Assembly: GCA_013204985.1 (NCBI GenBank)
Contig: JABMLG010000001.1
Span: 368,574 to 432,573 of the forward strand
Reading direction: 5' to 3'
Length of the DNA stretch: 64,000 nucleotides
Origin: Microbacteriaceae bacterium VKM Ac-2855
Lineage (GTDB): Bacteria > Actinomycetota > Actinomycetes > Actinomycetales > Microbacteriaceae
The notes under the pieces are model-generated. The model did no database searches and had not been told where the DNA came from. It saw only the letters and a list, made by a program, of their open reading frames with translations. The translations under genes and the position numbers were made by a program. Positions 9,143-16,969 of this stretch are shown here, in pieces. How positions within the stretch are numbered: position 1 is the first letter of the stretch; each line of letters begins with the position of its first letter.

Positions 9143-9804
9143 TGGTGCGAGTTCTGATCGTTGATGACCAGGAGATGATCCGCGAGGGTATCCAGGCCAT
9201 CCTCGCGAAGCAGGAGGGGATCGACGTCGTCGGTTCAGTGGGCGACGGCTTCGCAGCCCTCGAGTCGATCGGCTCCCTCGCCGCCGACGTCGTGCTGATG
9301 GACATCCGCATGCCGGGTATCGACGGAGTCGAGACCACCCGGCGCCTTCGCGAGCGTTACGCCGCCGAGGATCTGCGCGTGGTTGTGCTGACGACCTTCG
9401 ACAACGACGAGAACGTCTTGGCCGCATTGCGCGCGGGAGCCAACGGCTTCCTCAGCAAAGGGGTGGGCCCGACGGCCCTTGCCGACGGCATCCGCGAGGT
9501 GGCGGCCGGAGGCGGCGCCCTTTCGAGTGCGGCCAGTGCCCTGCTCATCGGCCAGCTCTCGGCGCAGGCCGCCGCCCCGACCGTCGACACCGGGATGCTC
9601 GACCGGTTCTCAGCCCTCACCCCGCGCGAGCGAGAGATCGTCGCGGCGATCGCCACTGGCCTGGACAACGCGGCGATCGCCGAGCAGCTTTTCGTCTCTC
9701 CGTTCACGGTGAAGACGCACGCCAACCGGGCGATGGCGAAGGTCGGCGCACGCGACCGAGCGCAACTCGTGTCGTTCGCCTACCGCGCGGGCTTCCCCGC
9801 GTAG
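9142..9804 (+). CDS. NarL/FixJ-type response regulator
   Basis: A 220-residue protein with an N-terminal receiver domain (VLIVDDQEMIREGI; phospho-acceptor Asp in VVLMDIRMPG; conserved Lys in FLSKG). A C-terminal LuxR-type HTH follows (LTPREREIVAAIATGLDNAA, ending in the recognition helix VSPFTVKTHANRAM). It is coupled to the upstream histidine kinase and should be phosphorylated by it. The target may be the two genes downstream, but no site is proven. Confidence 0.92.
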   Translation: MVRVLIVDDQEMIREGIQAILAKQEGIDVVGSVGDGFAALESIGSLAADVVLMDIRMPGIDGVETTRRLRERYAAEDLRVVVLTTFDNDENVLAALRAGANGFLSKGVGPTALADGIREVAAGGGALSSAASALLIGQLSAQAAAPTVDTGMLDRFSALTPREREIVAAIATGLDNAAIAEQLFVSPFTVKTHANRAMAKVGARDRAQLVSFAYRAGFPA

Positions 9805-9929
9805 CGCTGCGGATCTACTGCATCCGAACGACTCGGGTCGATCCGAGTGGACGACGAGCGCAACGATCGAATCGGACATTCTCGAAGGACAGCGACGCAC
9901 CCTGCATCGCCCCACCCGAAGGATCCGTT

Positions 9930-10070
9930 ATGCCGCAGCTCGCCGCCCGCACCGCCGACACTCATCTCCTCACCGCGCTGATAGACCCGTCGACGACTCG
10001 TGCGACGACGCTCGATCTGGGCGACTCGATCGAGCTCTTCCTCGCCAGCATCTCGACCGACGCCCGCTGA
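9930..10070 (+). CDS. Small hypothetical protein (46 aa)
   Basis: A short frame with ATG at 9930, a good ribosome-binding site (GAAGGA, six bases ahead) and a stop two bases before the carbonic anhydrase GTG. The product is unremarkable (TTLDLGDSIELFLASI near the end) and has no signal peptide. Spacing suggests it could be co-translated with the next gene. It may instead be a leader frame. Confidence 0.4.
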   Translation: MPQLAARTADTHLLTALIDPSTTRATTLDLGDSIELFLASISTDAR

Positions 10071-10072
10071 AC

Positions 10073-10909
10073 GTGACCCCGCTCATGACCCGCTCAGGAA
10101 CCTTCGCACTCCTCACGGCATCGGCCGCCGCCGCCCTCCTGCTCGCCGGCTGCGCATCCAGTTCAGAGACCGCCGCCACCGCGCCCGCACCGACGACCAT
10201 TGCAGAGCAGACCCACTGGTCGTACGAGGGCGACTCCGGCCCGACCAGCTGGGGCGGCCTCGAGGACAGCTTCGCGACATGCGCGACCGGCCAACGTCAG
10301 TCCCCGATCGACATCCCCTTTTCGACCACAGCCCCCGGGCCGTCGCTCACGCTGGACAGCGAGCCGTCCGAAGGCGAGGTGGAAGACACAGGTCACACGG
10401 TTCAGATCGGAGCCGACGGCGAAGCCTCGCGGGTGGACTACAACGGGATGACCTATTCGCTCGCGCAGATGCACGTGCACACACCCTCCGAGCACACCAT
10501 CGACGGTGTCGCCGCTGATGCTGAGTTCCACTTCGTTCACCAGAGCGAGACAGGCGATCGCCTCGTGGTCGGCGTCCTCGCCGTCGAGGGCGCCGCGTCC
10601 GAGGCCTACGACGCATTCACGGAGAACGCCGGCAAAATCGCGGGAACCGACGCCGACACCGAGATCGATTTCGACGTCGCAGCGATGCTGCCAGCCACGC
10701 TCGATCACTTCGCCTACGCAGGCAGCCTGACCACTCCTCCGTGCAGCGAGGGAGTGCAATGGATCGTCCTGAGCACCCCGATCGAGCTCTCCGCCGAGCA
10801 ACTGGACGAGGTCGACAAGGCCCATCCGGGCAACACCCGCCCAGCCCAGCTGGTCGGCGATCGCCTCATCACCCGCGGCACGGGATCGGTCATCGTCGGC
10901 AACGATTGA
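10073..10909 (+). CDS. Alpha-type carbonic anhydrase, lipoprotein
   Basis: A 278-residue protein with a lipoprotein signal peptide (hydrophobic stretch ending LLLAGC, so the mature protein would be lipid-anchored on that Cys). The catalytic domain begins at HWSYEGDSGPTSWGGL, has the family motif QRQSPIDI, and shows the three zinc histidines in QMHVHTPSEH and EFHFVH. It interconverts CO2 and bicarbonate outside the membrane. The GTG at 10073 or the ATG at 10085 may be the start; the signal peptide works with either. Confidence 0.92.
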   Translation: MTPLMTRSGTFALLTASAAAALLLAGCASSSETAATAPAPTTIAEQTHWSYEGDSGPTSWGGLEDSFATCATGQRQSPIDIPFSTTAPGPSLTLDSEPSEGEVEDTGHTVQIGADGEASRVDYNGMTYSLAQMHVHTPSEHTIDGVAADAEFHFVHQSETGDRLVVGVLAVEGAASEAYDAFTENAGKIAGTDADTEIDFDVAAMLPATLDHFAYAGSLTTPPCSEGVQWIVLSTPIELSAEQLDEVDKAHPGNTRPAQLVGDRLITRGTGSVIVGND

Positions 10910-11043
10910 GCAAACCGGTCCCGACGAGCAGACCTGACCGGAGTGCGCGTCGAAACGAACGTGGGGACTGTCGACGCATCCGGCAAGGAGCGAAAATAGG
11001 ACCAACGTCGCAGATTGCTTCCGACGATGAGGGCAGGCGCACC

Positions 11044-12909
11044 ATGATCAGCGACCCAGTGCTGAGGGCACGTATCGCGCAGCTGGAGGCATCGCTGTCG
11101 TCTGAGCGGGGCGATGCGCTCGTGCTCCGTGATTCCTGGCAGCGCTCAGCAGCTGCAGGGGTCAACCTGAGTGGTCTTGAGACGGTCTTCGTCGGGAGTG
11201 CACAGGGTGCGGCAGACCTCGAGGTCTGTGCTCGAGATCTTCTTGATGAGGAACCTCCGATGGGAGTCTTCTCGATCCTGGTTCTGGATGCGGGGGGTGT
11301 GGTTCGGTCACGTCGGGACGGTGATGCTGCTCTCGCTCGACTGTTGGATGCGCTGTCGGTGAGCCCCGGCTTCGACATGAGGGAATCGCAGGTCGGGACG
11401 ACGGCTCTTTCCCTCGCCCTTTCGTCCGGGCGAGATGCCTGCCTTCCCGGCGAGTTGAACTTTCATCCGCAGCTCGCCGGCGTGACGAACGCGGCTGCTG
11501 TTGTGATCGACGAGGAGACAGCATTGCTGCACGGGTGCGTGTGGGTGCTCTCACGTAACGGCCGGCCGGAGGATCTGCTGCTCGCCTACGCCCGTGTGTT
11601 CGCACACAGCCTCGCACGGCGTCTCTCCGCTGAGGATTCGCGACGGAGCCGCGCTGTCTTCGACCGGTTCGTCCGCTTCTGCGCGCAACGTCGGGACTGG
11701 GTCGTCGGCACTGACGGCAACCACGCGCACGTCAGCGACTCCGCTCTGCGATTGGATCCAGAGGACCTCAAGGTGCTGACCGACAGGGCGGCGGAAGCCT
11801 TCGTCCTGCGCGAGGCCGGGGACTCCGAAGCCGTCCTCCCCTCGGGCACTCTCCTGGATCTGAAGATCGAGGCGGTGTCGCTCGAGGACGAGATCGTGGG
11901 CGTTGTCCTGGCCGCTGCGCCTTGCGTTGCAGAGCACGGGGGCCACTCGGAGGCCAGTCGTCGCCAGGGAGCGCATGTGACGAACGGTGTGCGACGCGAC
12001 TACGCGAGCGCGTTCCGTGGTGATGCCGAGGTGCCGGCCGGTCACCCCATCCACTCTCTCGAAAGTGGACGCGACCACCGGGATCTCCTGACTCCCTTCG
12101 CTCGAGCTCGTCACGACGTCGCCGCCAGCGTGAGGGCGCACCGTGATCATCTTCTGATCGGAGAAGCGGGGTCCGGGAAACGCGCGCTGGTCGGCGCCGA
12201 GTTCCGGGTGGTTCATCCGCAGGGCCGCATCTTCACCGCCGACTGTGCCCAGTTCACCGGGGACACCCTGCCGATCAGGTCGTCGTCAGGGGCGCTGTTT
12301 CACGGGGCCATCGAGGACGGCCCCTCGCTTCTGCTTCTTGGGGGGCTGGATGCACTCACCCCTCTTGCCAGTCGTCGCCTGGATGAGATTCTCCGCACTG
12401 TCACATCCGGTGCGGCAAGACCCCTGCTAGTCGGCAGCATCAATGACGTCACTGTCGATGCGTCGAAGCCCTACGGGCTGGTGATGCGGTACTTCCACGA
12501 GACCATCCGGGTGCCGCCGCTGCGCCTGCGCGTCGAGGAGATCGGAGACATCGCCCGCGAGGTGCTGGGGAGCATCTCGGGAGGACGCTCCCTCCGGCTC
12601 GGCCCGCAGGCGACCCGCGTATTGGAAGGGTACTCGTGGCCCGGGAACGTCAACGAATTCGAGGACGTCCTGCGGTACGTCGTCGCTCGGAAACCAGTAG
12701 GAGAGATTCAGGCGCGGGATCTTCCCGCTTCGTGCTTCAACGGCAGATCGCGCCGGCTATCGCTGCTCGAAGCAGCGCAGTGTGATGCGATCATCCAGGC
12801 GCTGTACGAAGCGAAGGGGAACCGGTACAAAGCGGCGGCCGCGCTCGGGATAGCCCGGTCCTCCCTCTACCGCAAGATCAACGCTTTCGGGATCAGCTAC
12901 ATCGGGTGA
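11044..12909 (+). CDS. AcoR/MimR-like activator: GAF, degenerate AAA+, Fis-type HTH
   Basis: A 621-residue regulator built like bacterial enhancer-binding proteins. An N-terminal GAF-like sensor (residues about 40-190) is followed by an AAA+ domain with Walker A GEAGSGKRAL and the segment WPGNVNEFEDVLRYVV. The C-terminal Fis-type HTH ends at GNRYKAAAALGIARSSLYRK. The GAFTGA loop that contacts sigma-54 is missing, and the Walker B position reads LLLLGGLDAL, without the usual Asp-Glu. Related actinobacterial proteins beside alcohol dehydrogenase or monooxygenase genes are known to activate without sigma-54. It converges with an alcohol dehydrogenase gene, its probable target. Confidence 0.85.
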   Translation: MISDPVLRARIAQLEASLSSERGDALVLRDSWQRSAAAGVNLSGLETVFVGSAQGAADLEVCARDLLDEEPPMGVFSILVLDAGGVVRSRRDGDAALARLLDALSVSPGFDMRESQVGTTALSLALSSGRDACLPGELNFHPQLAGVTNAAAVVIDEETALLHGCVWVLSRNGRPEDLLLAYARVFAHSLARRLSAEDSRRSRAVFDRFVRFCAQRRDWVVGTDGNHAHVSDSALRLDPEDLKVLTDRAAEAFVLREAGDSEAVLPSGTLLDLKIEAVSLEDEIVGVVLAAAPCVAEHGGHSEASRRQGAHVTNGVRRDYASAFRGDAEVPAGHPIHSLESGRDHRDLLTPFARARHDVAASVRAHRDHLLIGEAGSGKRALVGAEFRVVHPQGRIFTADCAQFTGDTLPIRSSSGALFHGAIEDGPSLLLLGGLDALTPLASRRLDEILRTVTSGAARPLLVGSINDVTVDASKPYGLVMRYFHETIRVPPLRLRVEEIGDIAREVLGSISGGRSLRLGPQATRVLEGYSWPGNVNEFEDVLRYVVARKPVGEIQARDLPASCFNGRSRRLSLLEAAQCDAIIQALYEAKGNRYKAAAALGIARSSLYRKINAFGISYIG

Positions 12910-12939
12910 GCGATACGCGGCTCGCTTCACCGCTCACCC
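12904..12939. terminator. Bidirectional terminator between regulator and alcohol dehydrogenase
   Basis: A perfect nine-base inverted repeat (GGGTGAGCG and its complement) sits between two convergent stop codons. The left arm overlaps the regulator's stop codon. No long T-tract follows. Confidence 0.5.
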
Positions 12940-12949
12940 TTCGCATCCG

Positions 12950-13999
12950 TCAGAGCATCGGCGTGATGATGACCTTCAGGGCGTGGTTCGAGGCTGCGTT
13001 CTTGAAAACGTCGTACGCCTCGTCGATCTGGTCGAAGGTGAACCGGTGGGTCCCCATCTTCTCCGAGGCGATCCGTCCGCTCGAGACCATCTTGAGCAGA
13101 GTCGGGATGGTCACCGTGTCGACGAGCCCCATCGTGAGAGTGAGGTTCTGGATCCACATGTCCTGCAGGGGAAGTTCGACGGGAGACCCGTGTACGCCGA
13201 TGTTGGCGATGGTGCCCCCTGGCCGCACGATGGACGCCGCGGTCAGCAGCGTTTCCGGATAGCCGACGGCCTCGATCGCGACGTCCACTCCGAGCCCATC
13301 TGTGAGTGAGAGGACGTCCGCGACGGTGTTCGGGCCGACTTCTACGGTGTCCGTCGCACCGAACTCTCGCGCCTTCTCGAGCCGGAAGGCGTTCGAGTCG
13401 ATCGCGATGACCTTCGATGCCCCCCACAGGCCGGTGGTGAGGATCGACGAGAGGCCGACAGCGCCGGCCCCGACGACGGCGACCGTATCGCCGGGCTTCA
13501 CCTTGCCTGCGATGACCCCGACCTCGTACCCGGTTGGGAGAGAGTCAGCGAGGAAGATCGCCTGCTCGTCCGCTACGTCTGACGGGATCGAATAGAGAGA
13601 GGTGTCGGCGAAAGGCACGCGCACATACTCCGCTTGCGTTCCGTCGATCAGGTGGCCGAAGATCCATCCGATACCGCCAACAGTCTGGCAGTGCGAAGGC
13701 ATGCCCCTCTGGCAGTACTCGCATCGCCCACACTTCGTGACGGCGGGGACGAGGACGCGATCGCCGACGGCGAAGCCACGGATCGCATCACCTACCTCGG
13801 TGATGGTGCCGACCGCCTCGTGTCCGAGGATTCGTCCATCGGTGACTGCGGGAACATCTCCGTGCAGGATGTGGAGGTCAGTTCCGCAGATCGTGGTCAT
13901 CTCGACCTTGACGATCACGTCAGTGGGGTCCTCGATCATGGCATCGGGCACCTCTTCCCAAGCCTTGCTGTTCGGGCCGTGGTAGACGAGAGCTTTCAT
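12950..13999 (-). CDS. Zinc-dependent alcohol dehydrogenase (MDR family)
   Basis: A 349-residue medium-chain dehydrogenase. The catalytic zinc site is visible as TTICGTDLHILHG and GHEAVGTITEVG. The structural zinc site is CGRCEYCQRGMPSHC, with four cysteines. The Rossmann dinucleotide motif is VVGAGAVGLS, and the following IDSN suggests NAD(H). Such enzymes oxidise short alcohols such as propanol or ethanol. The ATG at 13999 has a strong GGAGGTAA ribosome-binding site. It converges with the AcoR/MimR-like activator, which probably controls it. Confidence 0.93.
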   Translation of the reverse strand: MKALVYHGPNSKAWEEVPDAMIEDPTDVIVKVEMTTICGTDLHILHGDVPAVTDGRILGHEAVGTITEVGDAIRGFAVGDRVLVPAVTKCGRCEYCQRGMPSHCQTVGGIGWIFGHLIDGTQAEYVRVPFADTSLYSIPSDVADEQAIFLADSLPTGYEVGVIAGKVKPGDTVAVVGAGAVGLSSILTTGLWGASKVIAIDSNAFRLEKAREFGATDTVEVGPNTVADVLSLTDGLGVDVAIEAVGYPETLLTAASIVRPGGTIANIGVHGSPVELPLQDMWIQNLTLTMGLVDTVTIPTLLKMVSSGRIASEKMGTHRFTFDQIDEAYDVFKNAASNHALKVIITPML

Positions 14000-14209
14000 G
14001 GAATTTACCTCCGTTGGGATTCCGCACGTGTCGTGCTGTTCTCACGCTAAACGCCGAACAAATCGGGGATGCTCCACTTTCGGACGACATCTCCCGTTGC
14101 AGAAAGTGGACCCGAGCAGGGTTGACCCGTTCTGGGACACTTCTCCTTTGCCATGGGTGGTGGGTGTGGGTCGTGCCGTTGAGTCAATCGGCGGTGACGT
14201 CGCGGATTG

Positions 14210-14361
14210 TGGGCCGGTTCCGAGAACCCTTATCAATGCAACGGTTGCCTTCATCGAGCGCGGCATGTCGACGATCGGCGTCGTCGGGTGCTCGCCGAAG
14301 CACGGAGCTGCGGGGAAAGTGTGGCAAATTCCGGGATTCCGCGCTGAGGCGGTCGGAATCA
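14210..14361 (+). pseudogene. LacI-family regulator fragment, middle part
   Basis: In one frame the translation includes NATVAFIERGMSTIGVVG and then GFRAEAVGIIAAGR. This fits the LacI effector-domain pattern of a helix, an I-G-x-V strand and a GFR-x-A helix. No start, no HTH and no continuation are present. It stops making sense at about 14361, exactly where the antisense GH78 fragment begins. It is a decayed piece, and the assignment is moderate. Confidence 0.4.
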
Positions 14362-14640
14362 TTGCGGCAGGACGAAGGTCCGCGACCCGGGCGCCACCTC
14401 GATGTCCTTGCGTCCCGGCCATCGGAGCAAACCCGGAACCGGTAGATCAACGTCCAGTCGTACGTTTGCCGGCGATGCGCTCCCACCGGACGGGGATCCG
14501 ACCGGCGGGCGAATCGAGGCTGGTCTCGCACCAGTTGAGTCCAGGACCGGGCACCGGGGCGAGCAGTACGCGACGGTAGCCGGGTTCGAGAGGGGCGATT
14601 CCTCCGACCGTGCGGTGCAGCCATTTCGCGTGCAACGATG
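14359..14640 (-). pseudogene. GH78 alpha-L-rhamnosidase C-terminal fragment, frameshifted
   Basis: Read on the minus strand, WLHRTVGGIAPLEPGYRRV then PVRWERIAGK matches the end of the GH78 catalytic region and its C-terminal beta-domain. After about 14450 the match continues in another frame (RLDVDLPVPG, then IEVAPGSRTFVLPQ and a stop at 14359). At least one frameshift is needed, and the N-terminal bulk of the roughly 900-residue enzyme is absent. It is flanked on both sides by plus-strand LacI fragments, so it looks inserted or inverted into a lacI gene. Confidence 0.6.
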
Positions 14641-14858
14641 CGATAGCCCTGGCGGTCTACAGAGCGGCAGCACATCTGCGCTTGCGGATCCCGCGGGATG
14701 TCGGCGTCCCGCTGACATCCGTGCAGCAACCGCTGCGCGCAATGGCAGAGCGCGCCGTGGAACTGATCAGTGAGTTCCGTCGGCACGAAATGGATCATTT
14801 CGAGAGGATCGAGTTGTCGTCGCGGCTCATCGTCCGGGGATCGTCAGTGCGGTCGTGA
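14616..14858 (+). pseudogene. LacI-family regulator fragment, C-terminal part
   Basis: The frame reads FACNDAIALAVYRAAAHLRL and then RIPRDVGV, the LacI-family segment in which N-D precedes the dimer-interface helix. It then skips to TSVQQPLRAMAERAVELISE and ends with ELSSRLIVRGSS. The segment between RDVGV and TSVQQP is missing, so there is an internal deletion as well as loss of the N-terminus. It is not expected to be functional. Confidence 0.6.
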
Positions 14859-14946
14859 CCTGCAACGGCGACGCCGCCTCGGCCCGCACACTGTCATCCT
14901 CGCGCGGTACGGCCGATTGCCCCGGTTGAATCCGGATCGAAACGCC

Positions 14947-15183
14947 TCAGCCATCGAGAAAGCGGATCAACTCGTCCGCAACGGCGCTCATGCCCGCCTC
15001 CTTGGGGTGGATGGATCCAGCGGTACTCACCGGATCGGCTCTGAAACCGAAGATCCACGGGTTTGCCGAGCCGAGGGCGTTTTCGCCGCAGATCGAGGAA
15101 ACCGCCAACAGCTCGATGCCCGCGTTCCTCGCGATCCAGAATGCCTCGGCGACGGAATCCCGCATCGAGGGGAACACGCGCAC
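14947..15183 (-). pseudogene. SGNH/GDSL-type hydrolase C-terminal fragment
   Basis: The minus-strand frame of 78 residues contains CGENALGSANPWIFGF, then GSIHPKEAGMSAVADELI. This resembles the last block of secreted SGNH lipases, where an S/D-x-x-H-P catalytic motif precedes a helix. The N-terminal catalytic serine block is missing. It abuts directly on a fragment of a conjugation ATPase gene at 15184. Confidence 0.45.
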
Positions 15184-15186
15184 CTA

Positions 15187-15355
15187 CGGGTACAGCCCGC
15201 ACACCTGAACGGTGGTGCCGCGGAACTCGTCGGCCGCGACCACGTTCACGGCCTCACCTCCCCCGCGACCGAGCCAGCCGCGAATCGTCGGACGCAACGG
15301 ACGGCGAAGCGCCGCTCCCGTGCTTTTCCAGCCACCGTGCGGGATCTCAACCGTC
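15187..15355 (-). pseudogene. Fragment of the VirB4-like conjugation ATPase gene
   Basis: On the minus strand the translation reads IPHGG, then RGWLGRGG, then NVVAADEFRGTTVQVCGLYP. The same words occur in the intact conjugation ATPase at about 60650-60815 on the plus strand. The fragment covers about 170 bases of that gene's N-terminal part and ends abruptly in a TAG, where it joins the SGNH fragment. It shows that a second, related transfer region once lay here or that a piece was duplicated. Confidence 0.75.
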
Positions 15356-15359
15356 TTCC

Positions 15360-15538
15360 CCTCACGGCGACGGGTGCGCGGACGGGTCCGCTCCCGCGGC
15401 CAGCAAACGTGAGAGCGTTGAAGGGCTCGCGCGTTGCGCGCCTGGATCGGGCCGCTGTCGTGCTGTCATGCCAGGTCGATGCGGAAACGGCGCCGGCGGG
15501 CGTCCCGCCGCCAGGAAGCTCTTCTGGGGAACTGAGCA
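15360..15538. other. Stretch with no recognisable gene
   Basis: Between the conjugation-ATPase fragment and the hairpin at 15539 I see no coding frame with family resemblance, no RNA gene and no clear repeat. It belongs to the decayed junction. Confidence 0.5.
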
Positions 15539-15565
15539 GATTTCCCAGCAGCTTGCTGGGAAATC
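15539..15565 (-). terminator. Perfect 27-base hairpin downstream of the mobilisation operon
   Basis: The arms GATTTCCCAGCA and TGCTGGGAAATC are perfectly complementary and enclose only three bases. It lies 44 bases past the stop of the minus-strand mobilisation operon. A terminator is most likely; a recombination or protein-binding site is possible because of the symmetry. Confidence 0.55.
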
Positions 15566-15608
15566 AAGCGATCATCGGTAGGTTTCGGTGTCTATCACTG
15601 CCGATCGT

Positions 15609-16940
15609 TCAACGACCTTGCTTGCTGCGATCTTGCTCTCGGGTCTGACCCCGTCCACCGCGGGTCCTCGGGACATGGGTCCGCCCCGCCGGTGCTCCCT
15701 CGTGTGCTGGCGTCGCGAAGGACGCGTCTACGGTCATTCGGTCCGCGACAAGGTTCTCGGGAACACCTTGGCTACGCATCGCGGCGGCGGTGTGTTCGCG
15801 GCGTTCGGAGCTGTCGTAGACGATCTCGCTGTCAGCTCGCGCGGCGGAAGCCCGCCCGTCCGGGGAGGGCGCTGACGGTGTGCCGGCGCTGAGCTCAGAT
15901 TGGTCGTCGTTGCGGAAGAGTGCGGCCTGTGTTCGGGCGTCATCAGCGAGTGCTCGAAGTTCGTCGACGCCGTGGAAAGGTGTGCCGCCGGCGTCGGCGT
16001 CTCGGTCGTACTCGGCCGCTTGCTGCTGCAGCTCGTTGGCGCGATCGACCGCACCGGTCGTCATGAGGGGTTCGGCTGCTGCAGCGTCGTTGGCACGGTC
16101 GAGGCGATCCGCCTCAGCGATCATCACCTGCGCCTCGGAGAGGTCGCGACGCGCCTGCGCTCGCTCGGCATCCGCCGCGACGACGTCGGGACCGCCGGCC
16201 TGCTCAGTCCGCCACTCCTGAACCAGTGCCGCTCGGGCGCCCTCAGCCACGGCGGGATCCGCCGACGTTGCGCGACCGTTCTCATCGAACACGACCGCCG
16301 TTTCGACGCGGTAGTCCTGATACCCAGTCGGGTCGTTGGCCCGTTTCCATTCCTCTGCGACGCTGAGTTCGAGCGCCGGAACATCGCCGGCGACAGCGGC
16401 GCGGTAGTCCGCGATGAGGGCGCGCTCGGCCGCAGGGTTTGGCTCGAGGTTGTCGCTGACGCGCATGGTGAGGCGGTCGTCGTCGTGACGGTGATAATCC
16501 TCGGGCGCCGCGGTCGCGGCCCACTGCTTCGCCAGGTCTAGATCCGTGGGGGTCTCGCGGGCGACGGCGCGCAGCGTGGACACGTCCACGCCGTACCGCT
16601 CGAGCGCCTCAGACGCGATCACCGCGTCGGCTCGGGCGATCTGCGGATCCTTATTCTTCCACGCCGCCGCTGTTTCGGCGACGCGGGCGACGTCCTGGAT
16701 GTTTGCCTTGTCCCACCATTGCGGATCGTTTACGACCGATACCGCCTGGCGTGCCGCTGCCCGCTCGCCCTCGAACCGGGCGGCAAGCTCCCGCGCTCGG
16801 GCGGCGTCGCGTTGCTGCGCGTCGCGCATCGCTTCCTGGTAGGAGCGGGCCAGTTTCTCGCCGAGTTGGATCGCGATCGTGAGCGCGATCCGGGCGGAAG
16901 AGTTCAGGGACTCGTCCACGCCTCCGTCGTCATCCACCAT
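15609..16940 (-). CDS. Mobilisation-associated protein, function unknown
   Basis: A 443-residue, charged, mostly helical protein rich in Ala, Arg, Asp and Glu, with probable coiled-coil stretches (residues about 20-65 and 270-300) and a disordered basic tail ending RGGRGQTREQDRSKQGR. There are no membrane segments. It follows the relaxase gene by 29 bases on the same strand, in the position of accessory mobilisation proteins of actinobacterial plasmids. A role in the relaxosome or in presenting the relaxase to the coupling protein is inferred from position only. Confidence 0.6.
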   Translation of the reverse strand: MVDDDGGVDESLNSSARIALTIAIQLGEKLARSYQEAMRDAQQRDAARARELAARFEGERAAARQAVSVVNDPQWWDKANIQDVARVAETAAAWKNKDPQIARADAVIASEALERYGVDVSTLRAVARETPTDLDLAKQWAATAAPEDYHRHDDDRLTMRVSDNLEPNPAAERALIADYRAAVAGDVPALELSVAEEWKRANDPTGYQDYRVETAVVFDENGRATSADPAVAEGARAALVQEWRTEQAGGPDVVAADAERAQARRDLSEAQVMIAEADRLDRANDAAAAEPLMTTGAVDRANELQQQAAEYDRDADAGGTPFHGVDELRALADDARTQAALFRNDDQSELSAGTPSAPSPDGRASAARADSEIVYDSSERREHTAAAMRSQGVPENLVADRMTVDASFATPAHEGAPAGRTHVPRTRGGRGQTREQDRSKQGR

Positions 16941-16969
16941 GGTGATTCCTCCCCTTCACTGATCTGGAT

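Noticed and set aside
10741-11043. Longer start of the AcoR-like regulator
   Set aside because: The upstream part of the frame runs through the carbonic anhydrase gene in another frame; the conserved protein begins at the ATG at 11044.
15539-15608. Attachment site of an integrative element
   Set aside because: No integrase gene, tRNA gene end or matching direct repeat is visible in the window.
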